64,000 nucleotides of DNA from Eunapius fragilis (Eukaryota; Porifera; Demospongiae; Spongillida; Spongillidae): assembly GCA_963681505.1 (NCBI GenBank), contig OY811986.1, positions 5,161,566 to 5,225,565 of the forward strand, read 5' to 3'. This document shows, piece after piece, positions 55,516 to 64,000 of the stretch. The position numbers and the translations under genes were made by a program. Position 1 is the first letter of the stretch. Each line of letters opens with the position of its first letter. The notes under the pieces are model-generated. The model saw nothing but the letters and a program-made list of their open reading frames with translations, was not told where the DNA came from and did not search any database.

Positions 55516-55593
55516 ATATATACATTGCCCAGCCACGCTAATTTACAATAATTTCAACTGCAGAGTCTGGGGACTAGGTCAATCAATAACACC

Positions 55594-56795
55594 ATGGCGG
55601 AGGAAAGCTCTAGCGAAGGCTACGTACCGTACAAGTCACGTCCAGAATGGCAGGACGTTGTACCAATTCCACAAGACGATGGTCCAAACCCAGTAGTATC
55701 TATAGCCTACTCAGAAAAATGTAAGTTAGTCGAAACGTTAAGGACCATACAATGATATATACTGTTAGTAACAGTCGTCCAATAAATGACTCAGAAGCGA
55801 AGAAAATGTGCGTCCATCAGAGCAGGGTCGTATGGGAGTCATTCAGTTGAACTGAATATGCATCTAATTCGAGCTGCCCCTGTGGTCGGGTGTATTGGGC
55901 TATTCCATTATTTAACCGTACACCTCATACACATGACAATAAATGGCGTCCGGGGGGGGGGGGGGGTTACCAGGTATAACATAAGCCTGTTCAGGGGAGA
56001 TGTAACCAAATAGAAGCTTGTCCAGGAGCTATCTTAAAGACTGTCCAGTTGGAATGGAGATATAACAGAACCTTGTCCAGGGGTTGTTTTATATATTGTC
56101 TCGGGGGTTTACATTATTGTCTTCTGTAGGGGTTTAATGGAGTAGCCTAGTATTTGTGTAACACCATGTTCTCTCTATTATAGTTCGAGACGTGTATGAC
56201 TACATGCGGGCTGTGATGCAGAAGGATGAGATGAGCGAGAGAGCGTTGGCACTAACAGCTGACGCTATTGACTGCAACCCTGCCAACTACTCGGTCTGGT
56301 ATGCCATTAATTATTAATGTTGATGACCAGCAGTCGCCATGACAGCCCTCTTTGTTGTGCACTGTGCTTTAAGTATATGTGTGCTCTGTTTATATAGCTC
56401 TCACTTTTACGTTTCCCCTCCCCTGTCCTCTCTCCCTCTCCCTCAATCTCTTTTCCCTCCCCTCTCCTCCCTGCCTCTCTTCTTCTCTCGCTCTCCCTCC
56501 ATCTCTTCCTCTCTCCTCTCCTCTCCCTCCATCTCTCCCTCCCCTCCTCTCCCTCTCCTCCCTCCCTCTCCCTGTATCTCTCCCTCCCCCTCCTCTCCCT
56601 CCATCTCTCCCTCTCTACTACTCCCCTCCCCTCCCTCCCTCTCCCTCCGTCTCTTTCCCTCTCACACTCCTTCATCTCCCCTTTACTCCCTGTGTGCTGT
56701 ACTTACACAGGCATTACCGGAGGAAACTAGTGCAGGCTCTGGGCAAGGACTTGACAGAAGAGCTGAAGTATACCATTTCAGTCCTCAGCGACCAG
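55594..56795 (+). pseudogene. FNTA: Protein farnesyltransferase/geranylgeranyltransferase I alpha subunit, first three exons
   Basis: Exon 1 (55594-55720) gives [20 protein letters not shown], then VSIAYSEK and a GTAAGT donor. Exon 2 (56184-56298) gives [20 protein letters not shown] and [17 protein letters not shown]. Exon 3 (from 56711) gives HYRRKLVQALGKDLTEELKY, then TISVLSDQ. These match the N-terminal prenyltransferase alpha repeats of FNTA, which pairs with beta subunits to prenylate CaaX proteins in the cytosol. Splice phases are correct. At about 56795 the sequence becomes ORQ copy 3, so about two thirds of the protein is missing. The 5' part looks under normal constraint, so this may be a recent break, a duplicated gene end or a misassembly. 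Confidence 0.85.
56400..56690. repeat. Polypyrimidine tract in FNTA intron 2
   Basis: CTCCCTCC-type repeats fill most of the intron. Confidence 0.9.
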
Positions 56796-56796
56796 C

Positions 56797-58570
56797 CACC
56801 TCTGGACTTCCTCCCAACAAGTGACAGCTTCAAGTGTGCCTCCTGTAATCATTATGGCCTCTCTGAGTGACACATAGTGATGCACACTAGAGAAAACCAT
56901 GGTAATAAGGAGTTGTCCCATGTGCCATACAGACATTGACCACTACTGGCGCAGCAGTGAAATGATTCTTTGGAGTGGTTAATGCGGCAGAGGTTTGTGA
57001 GAGTGTGCATTGTGATTTCCAGTGTCTGAAATGGTCAATAAAACCATGGATCTAGTACTAGGGAATCCCATCAGATTTGAAACTATCAGTGAACAAAACA
57101 TGTTGTATGTTATGATGGATTGGTACCCAGCGCCAGATTCCATTGACAAATTCCACTTTGTCAATGAGCAAGATTTGCTCCAGGTACCAGTGGATTGCCA
57201 GCAATACTCAGCCACACTCACCACATTTAAGGCCAGTATTGAAGGAGTCAGTTCAATGCAGTACTCCTTCAGGTGTGCCATAAACCCAACTGATGCTAAT
57301 GGAATTCCAAAACCATTATGCTCACTCCAGACAAAGAACAGTATAAATGAGTATGCTAAAGTGTTCATTTTACTTGTGTCCTTTGTAAAGAATCGAATAG
57401 AGAGGGGACCACAGGATTTAAAGGCTGCAGAGATGCTTGATGTATTGGTACAGGAAGCCTTCCAAGCACCCTCAAGGAACACCATCTTTCCACTTATCCT
57501 GGCACTTATGGAAAGCAATGTTGCCAATAGCCATAGTACATCACCAATTCCATTGTTTTTGCGTTTTCTTTGTTTGAAAAGTGATGGGTCACTGCTTCAG
57601 CCAGAGGAGATAGGGAGTAATTGTGCCAAGCTACAATACTTAATGAAGCTTACTGTTCTGGAGAGTGTTGTGTCAAACCAACTGTGGATGAGCAGGTGCA
57701 GTATATGAAGCATTAGTTAGGGGCAATGACACTCACTTTTCCGTGTTCACTTACATCTGCAGTACATCATCAATGGCACGGAAAGTGGCTGCATCTAGCA
57801 ATTGGCTTCCGATAATTGCACGTCTTGACTCCCCACTCCACGTTGTCATACATGGGGTAGGTATCACAGCTGACCAAGTCGGAGCAGTGTACCATCAGGC
57901 TCTGCACAGGTGCCAGATCTTGGCCACAGAACTACTGATGGGAGTAAGGAATGCATCTGTGGTTGAGGCATGGGATGACTTTGTCCAGTGCAGAATAATG
58001 GCCAGCAGGGATGTCAGCAAGGACAAAGCTATCCGATGTACGCTATTGACCCATATTCTGTGCTCTGACATTCATCACGCTCGCATGGTGGATTCCATTC
58101 GGGAGGGAGTGGTTGTGTATTGACATGCATAGGCATCCTCATATCTAGAAATGTACAACGATTATGTCAAGAACCTCATTTTGGTTGTACATCTGGAGTC
58201 TGGCATGCCAGCAAACACAGCCTCTTTCTTTTAGATAAAAACCTATTTTTTCAAGCCGAGTACAGCAAGTCCAGCGAGGAAGACCCCAACCACCAGCAGG
58301 GCACCTTTGTACACAAACAGTATGCCTACCCACACAAATTTATATTCAGCTGAGCAGAGGCTGACAACCTGAGGCAAAGGTTCATAATGCAAGCCAACAA
58401 GGCAATCCCCCGTTTCTTAGATAGCACTGCCTCACAAGTACTGGTTACAGATACATTGGTGTTGCGTCCATTTCTGTGCTCTTTGGCGTCATATTTAGAT
58501 AAGAATGAAGCTGGAATTTATAATTCTGTTGTATTTGTTTTGGATGGAGCACCAATGGAGGCTGAGACTA
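56797..58570 (+). pseudogene. ORQ copy 3, third zinc finger to recombinase-like region
   Basis: Similarity starts abruptly at PPLDFLPTSDSFKCASCNHY, with no first zinc-finger part. The TGA after GLSE (56868-56870) is the same as in copy 2. The middle block (57022-58090) matches copy 2 closely, with a frame change near 57675 and a small deletion near 57710. It keeps the RNASVVEAWDDFVQ stretch that copy 2 has frameshifted. The box I-like region is altered: HLESGMPANTASFF replaces GMPARGTELAT. There is no gypsy insertion, so this copy shows the empty site at GGTAATAAGGA (about 56900). Confidence 0.8.
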
Positions 58571-59290
58571 TCTGACGGTGTTTCCCCAACTATTTGCAGA
58601 ATACAGTGGCTCTGCATTGTCCTTTGCTGACTACAGGCAGCTAGTTAAGTACTTTGCTCATCTCATTGACATGACATGTGATGAAGAAGGCGAATCAGAT
58701 GATGAGCTATGGCCAGTAGCATCATCTCATCTGTCAATAGATGAGCAGTTTGGCCATAGTTCAGTGACGGCAAACCTATGGTATGGATGCCACGACGGGG
58801 AAATGGGTGCCACAAAAGAGCACATGCTCCATGTTTTCAAAATGCAGTCCTGTAAGTGGCATCAGTTCCTCAGAGGGGAACTCCCCAGAACGAAAGCAGA
58901 AGAACCGACATGGATTCTTCACAATGCTCCGTCAACATCTGCTTCCACCTCTGCACTGCGGGGTTCTGCTTCCACCTTTGCATTGCAGGGTACTGCTTCC
59001 ACCTCTGTTTCCACCTCTGCACTGCGGGATGCTGCTTCCTCCACTTCTGCTTCCTCCTCTGCACTGCAGAATTCTGCATCCTCTTTTGCTTCCACCTCTG
59101 CTTCCACCTTGGCACTGCAGAATGCTGCTTTCACCTTGGCACTGCAGGATGCTGCTTTCACCTTGGCACTGCAGAATGCTGCTTTTACCTCTGCTTCAAC
59201 CTCTCCACTACGGGATGCTGCTTTCACTTCTGATTCCATCTCTTCTTCCACCTTCGCACTGCATGATACTCCTTCCACCTAAGCACTGTG
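58571..59290 (+). pseudogene. ORQ copy 3, recombinase-like block end and Ala/Ser repeat
   Basis: A TGA at 58573-58575 stands where copy 2 has a CGG codon, and the frame then changes as in copy 2. ADYRQLVKYFAHLIDMTCDE and IDEQFGHSSVTANLWYG keep the Arg, His and Tyr of the recombinase-like pattern. An Ala/Ser/Thr-rich repeat follows, with a contraction relative to copy 2 and a TLALQNAAF sub-repeat. Confidence 0.7.
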
Positions 59291-59315
59291 GGAGAGACCG
59301 AATAAACAGGCACGG

Positions 59316-60450
59316 ATGGAGCATGATATGCCCTTGTCTGCAGCTAATCAATTTGTGACTGTCACACAATCAAGGGAAGCCTTGAAACATTTGAGGCTTT
59401 TTTACAATAATGAAGCAGCCACATTCAGATCACCTGAACTAAAAGCGGCTATAGAGAATGTGTTGTACACCAGCAATGACATCTTGGCTGTGCTACCAAC
59501 AGGAATCGGGAAAAGCCTCCTTTTTCTTTTATATGCAAGTGTACATGAGTCACTGACAGCAGTTGTGGTAGTCCCCACCGTGTCATTAGCGGAAGATATC
59601 ATGCGTCGAGCAGCATCACATGGGTTATCATCGACCAACAATGTGTCCAATTTCAACAATGAGAGGCTCATTTTTGTTACACCTGAAGCCACTGTTGTGC
59701 AATGTTTTAAAGATCATTTGATACAAATTTACGTCCAGAAGAAGTTGGGTGCCATCTTTGTGGATGAGGTTCACTTTTACACATTGCAGTCACATTTTCG
59801 GCCTACCTTCCGTCACCTGCCTAAACTGTGGTTCTTGCCAGTTCCAATGGTGCTGATGACAGCAACAGCTCCTCAGCACGTAGTCAATGATCTGCTGACT
59901 CATTTTTTTGGACAAGAAAGGAGTCCCATAATTATCAGGCAGGCCACCAACAGATGGAACATGTCATACTATGTGAACTTCAATGTGTCTGTTGATGATC
60001 TGGCCCACCATGTAGCATGCAATCTAGCATTGTATGCTGATGTAGACAGCAATTGTATATGTGCCAGCAGTAGATACCATCAATGTCATTAAAGAGCAGC
60101 TGGCAAAGAAGGATGTGCATTGTGCTGTCTACAGCGGCAGTTTTACTGATGTGGAAAACAGTAACAACTTTTCCTCATGGCGAGATGGAAATGTGGCTGT
60201 TATGGTGGCTACTAGTGCTTTTGGAGTTGGGATTGACTATCCATCTGTGCGCACTGTTTTTCTATATGGGCTGCCATACACGGTAGCCAACAACGTGGAC
60301 GTGCTGGACGTGACGGTAAGCCATCATCTGCCACTGTCTTTATGGACATCACACGTGAAGAGACAAAGCTGAAGCACATGATGGAAGGCAGCCTTGAGAG
60401 AAATTCATTTCAAGAAATGCTCAGGTATTAGTGTTAGGATTGTTAGCAGG
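59316..60450 (+). pseudogene. ORQ copy 3, RecQ-like helicase
   Basis: The best-preserved helicase in the window: TFRSPELKAAIENVL, AVLPTGIGKSLLF (Walker A), VVVPTVSLAEDI (Ia), LGAIFVDEVHFYT (motif II, DEVH), VLMTATAPQHVV (motif III), HCAVYSGSFTDVE, and NVAVMVATSAFGVGIDYPSV (motif V). Motif VI (QRGRAGRDGKPSS, from 60291) is in another frame than motif V, exactly as in copy 2. A frame change also occurs near 60050. RecQ enzymes are 3'-5' DNA helicases. Here the gene is not intact, but the domain is complete in content up to motif VI. Confidence 0.85.
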
Positions 60451-61300
60451 TTAATGAACTTAACGTGGGTCAGTTTGGTCATTCATTATACCCTGGATAA
60501 CATAACTTCGTGCCTATTTTGAAGTACAGCATATCACTTATTTCAACTGATTATGTAAATCAATGACATGATAGATTATGTGGGCCAACGCATGGAGTGT
60601 TTTTCAAAACCATTTTTTGCCTGGCTGATTCTTATTAAACACATTTTTACACAAAACCAAACAAATTGCCCATGCACTGCTGATATGATGTGGTCAAGAA
60701 ACTTAGAGCATGCCATACAAAAAAAAAATACATCTACCCCCCCACTGTTGCTATCCTAGCCTATACACTAGCCACATCCTCCTCTACTATGTTGACACTT
60801 GTCTCTCCTTTCCATCCACAAGTGTACACTCAACCGTTAATCTCTCCTTCCTTATGCAACTGTCATTTGCCCCCCCTCCCCTTCTTGTATGAGTGAATCC
60901 CCCACAGGGGTGTCTCCTTCACATTACCATGATAGGCACATTACCATTGTCTCCCTTGCCCTGACTTACTTGACTCCCTCACTGGTGATCTTTCCCTTAT
61001 AACCCTGACCTTCCCTCCTTACCCTTTTCAGTTCTCTCCCTCTCCCCACTTGCCTCCTGACCCACACAATTGTCTCCTTGTCAACTGATGGATCAATGGC
61101 TATTCCTACTGATGACATCATACGAAGACAACCTCTTTGTCTTGGACATGGATACATATGTATTACATGTACCTCACCCCCTTCCCCCCCCCCCCCCAGT
61201 CGCATATCACATCAGAGATAATATATAGTATATTATCTCTGATCACATTACATGTATTCCTTCACTAGTATGAATAATTAATGAACCGCGACTAGAGCTA
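60451..61300. other. Intergenic, no gene seen
   Basis: The first 90 bp match 40405-40495 downstream of ORQ copy 2, then the two diverge. An AT palindrome lies at 61214-61240 (AGAGATAATATATAG region). Confidence 0.4.
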
Positions 61301-61645
61301 TGGACCCTACTGTTGAACCTAACTAGGCCGAGCTTGAATTAGGCATACAGCCTCGAGCAAGTAATACTAGTGCTTTTGTAGTACTAGTATGCCTGGTTCG
61401 AGGCAAAGTGCTTGGTTTGTCGAATCGAGCTGGGTCTAGTTAGGTTCAGCCTTCGTAGTTATATAGAGATCGCCTACAAAATTGCCTACACACACCCCCA
61501 GGACAGCTTTTGGTACCGCAGATCAAGGGGGACCAAATTCCAGGAATGCCCCCATAAGCTTTGAGAAAACGATGACATATGTTTAATTTGATCTAAATAG
61601 AAAGTAAATGTTAATGAATTGCATACATGTATACACGAAACATTG
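61300..61645. repeat. Segmental duplicate of 42345-42690
   Basis: Part of the duplicated block that links an ORQ copy to a sortilin unit. Confidence 0.8.
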
Positions 61646-61653
61646 TGATTTAA

Positions 61654-62415
61654 TCTTTATTCTCCAATCGTCCTTATTTAAGTCCATTGTCCTTAAATAA
61701 GGACGAAATTCAAGTTTTATAAAAATCAGGTAAGATTGGTGGTTTAAATTATAGTACATTTAAACTGCATGCAGAATCTAGTTATTAATAGGTATTTATT
61801 AGTAAAATCTGGCCAAACAAGGGTGACTTTTTAATGGCGAAGCAGTCAATAAAGGCAGGTTCGCGTGCAGTAGGTAGGCTCAAAACGACAATGGGAAAGA
61901 AAGGAACGGTATTCAGGTATGTGGGAAGTGGGCATAAGAAGAGGTATGTTTCATCAAGTTAAACTGTTCTGTAAAATGTTGCTAAACACGGATGTCTAAT
62001 TGAGGAGAGCAAGAATAAAAGCAAATAAATTGCAATATTATTAAAGTTTATTGCAAATATTTATATATTTTCTAAATGTAAATTGCTTCAGGTTTCTGAA
62101 AATTAATACATCCCAAATAGGAGACAACTAGATTTTAACTTATAGATAACTGAATCTAAACCGCTTGATTATTGATGTCAAACTTATGAGTCTGCCATCA
62201 AACCTATTACACTTTCAACTGTACTACTCAGCTACGTAATAGGTAGGTACACAAAAATTGTGTTTTAATGTAATGAAGGATAAATGCAGCATGAAAAAAC
62301 GTCTTTACTTTGCTAAAATACAGATCAGTCATTTTAAAAACATAGTGTAAACAGTCGTCCTTATTTAAGGACAAAAGGCGGTCTTTAAAAAGGACGATTA
62401 GCGGGAGAATAAAGG
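61654..62415. mobile_element. 762-bp MITE with TTAA duplication
   Basis: The ends are TCTTTATTCTCC and its complement GGAGAATAAAGG, followed inward by AATCGTCC / GGACGATT. TTAA flanks both sides (61650-61653, 62416-62419). The duplicate region at 42695-42715 has the site without the insertion. Inner copies of TCCTTATTTAAGG add further symmetry. No coding capacity is seen. TTAA suggests piggyBac or a similar TTAA-using superfamily as the helper. Confidence 0.8.
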
Positions 62416-62483
62416 TTAAGGAGAGAAATTTAACTCAGCATAACAAAGGATACTGTCACAATTGAAACATTAAGAAGGTAATG

Positions 62484-64000
62484 TCATACAACAGTATCTT
62501 CACATTGACCATCAAGCATTGGTTGACGGTGGGCAAAGCCATGATTTCTTATTTCATTTGCCTCCAAACCATTGCCGCCATCACTGGACATCTCCCTTCC
62601 TTCTTCAACTCCCTCCTCCCTTCCTACTTCTACACCCTCCTCCCTTCCTTCTTCAACTTCCTCCTCCCTTCCTACTTCTACTTCCTCCTCCTTTCCTTGC
62701 TTTATTGTGTAGTCCACGACACTCCTTCCCCTGGCCTTGTTGTCCAGAGGAGACTGTCTGAGACTTGAGTACCCTCCATGATTGCGACTCTGCAGCCTGT
62801 AAAAACAAAGATAAAAGACAGAATGCTAGTTATCAAAGTTATACACTAGAGAGAATCATTGGTCGACTAAAACATAAATCTATAACCTAAGTTAGTGGTA
62901 GAGCACAACAAACAAGATGGCTGGATGATACACACACTCCTACCTTTTGTAGATAACAATGATTAGCAGAAGAAGAGCGATGATGACCACAGCTGCAAGA
63001 GGTATACCCACACTCAAACCAACTGTCATCTCCTTTAGAGAAGTATCTGCAGGAACTGCTGTAGCCCTTGGAACAGAGGTACTGGTACCAGGAATGGAGG
63101 TACTGGTACCAGGAATGGAGGTACTGGTACCAGGAATGGACGTACTGCTACCAGGAATGGAGGTACTGCTACCAGGAATGGAGGTACTGCTACCAGGAAT
63201 GGAGGTACTGCTACCAGGAATGGAGGTACTCATATTCCAAACATCTGGTTTGGAAAATAACAAGTCAATGATACTGTAGCAGCAAACCTTTCCATACATC
63301 ATAAGCTACCCTCTTGCACACATGCATATAACTACATGGCTCTTTGATATAGAGCACACTCAACACTCCAATGAGGAGAGTGTGGCTTACTAGTTGGACA
63401 AGGAACCACCACAGGAAGGGACAAGTCTCCTTCTTTAGCTGTACAGCTGTCCCCAGGTATCCTTCTGTACCTTTGGAGGAAATGAGGATGGCCACACCTA
63501 CTTCCTGAGACAGCCACACCTACCCACTGGTGTAGTTGTAGCTGGTCCCAGGTGGACAGTTGGTGGGTAGGGGGGGAGGGTATATGTACCCTTCCACAGG
63601 GGTGCAGGAGCTATTCAGAGTGGTACGCTCAAATCCAACATCACTGTAACCATGGAGACATTAATAATCTGAATATTATTAATAGCCTGCTTACCATTCA
63701 AAGTCATCACTTGAACACAAACATGTGGACCTGTTCACTACAATGGTGAAGTCAGGATCAATCAGACAACACACACCAGGAGCCCTACGCATGTAGGTGA
63801 CCATCTCTCCAAGGACACAGATGGGAAATCCTGCCTAAAAAAAAATATGACCTTGCCACATAAGACCTCTGCTCCCTCCCTCTCCTAGTGCTTCCACCCT
63901 CCCTCCTCCCTTCCCATCTCCTTTTCCTGTTTCTCATGCAACAAATAAATTATAACAATTCAGAAAAGGTTTGATAATTGTTATCTCTGTGCCCAAACGT
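62484..64000 (-). pseudogene. Sortilin-like unit 3, 3' exons only within the window
   Basis: Exons equivalent to the last five of unit 2 are present: about 63829-63690 (10CC start, VLGEMVTYMRRAPGVCC), 63650-63532, 63481-63403 (YRRIPGDSCTAKEGDLSLP), 63241-62945 (stalk with STSIPGS units and transmembrane segment) and 62795-62484 (tail with GYSSLRQSPLDNKARGRSVV and a VEEGREEG repeat). It is closer to unit 1 than to unit 2. The reading frames are open, so it may be a functional gene continuing past 64000. I mark it partial, not proven dead. Confidence 0.75.

Larger units (their letters stand above)
54441..55593. other. Divergent intergenic region between sortilin unit 2 and FNTA
   Basis: The two start codons (54440 minus, 55594 plus) face apart, so promoters for both genes should lie here. 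Visible features are a T-run near 54471-54484, a 16-bp tandem repeat at 54641-54702, a palindrome near 54757-54783 (ATAGATACTAAAGTATCTAT) and a fragment of the foldback repeat at 55405-55515. Confidence 0.5.

Noticed and set aside
56307-56675. Arg/Glu-rich minus-strand frame and Pro/Ser-rich plus-strand frames
   Set aside because: They come from the CT-rich tract in FNTA intron 2.
58565-58600. A 22-base intron (GTGTTT...TTGCAG) to repair the ORQ frame
   Set aside because: Too short for a spliceosomal intron. A shared frameshift is simpler.
1-64000. tRNA or rRNA genes
   Set aside because: No cloverleaf or rRNA-like segment was recognised by eye. The only tRNA-related sequences are retrotransposon primer sites. 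A covariance-model scan was not possible.

Overview
The window is animal nuclear DNA: intron-containing genes, metazoan-type transposons, no bacterial operons. Two ordinary host genes are recognisable, a sortilin-like VPS10 receptor and the start of the farnesyltransferase alpha subunit (FNTA). Their compact intron/exon structure and the mix of transposons suggest an early-branching metazoan, most likely a demosponge; the taxon is an inference, not proven here. Most of the window is a stack of nested and rearranged mobile elements.

Region 1 (1-8.2 kb): a pair of 77-bp inverted repeats (356-2996) encloses a broken RecQ-like helicase fragment and a 1.7-kb nested foldback repeat. After further repeats comes a multi-exon minus-strand gene of an uncharacterised family (about 8003 down to 5620), with two related acidic exons and a minisatellite downstream.

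Region 2 (8.2-30 kb): a piggyBac element (3' end at 8222, 5' end at 25034) is cut in two by what looks like a 10.1-kb inversion (about 18592-28705) whose breakpoints carry a 269-bp inverted duplication. A Ty3/gypsy element (8621-17469, TSD CCTGG) sits in the piggyBac transposase, and a Sola2-like DNA transposon (10475-14911, TSD TACA) sits in the gypsy RNase H region. A YR-class (DIRS/Ngaro-like) retroelement lies in the piggyBac 5' end (25071-27973). A Ginger transposon with integrase, Ulp1-type protease and PHD finger (19634-24363) lies in copy A of a zinc-finger/RecQ element.

Region 3 (30-41.5 kb): copy 2 of that element, here called ORQ: C2H2 and OrsD-like zinc fingers, a degenerate tyrosine-recombinase-like block, an Ala/Ser-rich repeat, a RecQ helicase and a Cys-rich C-terminus. 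It is interrupted by a structurally complete Ty3/gypsy retrotransposon (31516-36745) with identical 151-bp LTRs, a tRNA-Ser primer site and intact gag and pol frames.

Region 4 (42.7-64 kb): three sortilin-like units on the minus strand. Unit 2 (54440-49406) is complete with about 17 exons, unit 1 lacks its 5' exons and unit 3 runs off the window. FNTA (55594-56795) lies divergent to unit 2 and stops after three exons, where it joins ORQ copy 3 (56797-60450). Copy 3 plus sortilin unit 3 is a segmental duplicate of copy 2 plus unit 1. Helitron and non-LTR retrotransposon remnants sit in an intron of unit 1.

The most unusual item is the ORQ element: three partial copies and a fourth fragment, with a domain combination that could be an undescribed recombinase/helicase mobile element. 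All copies here are broken.
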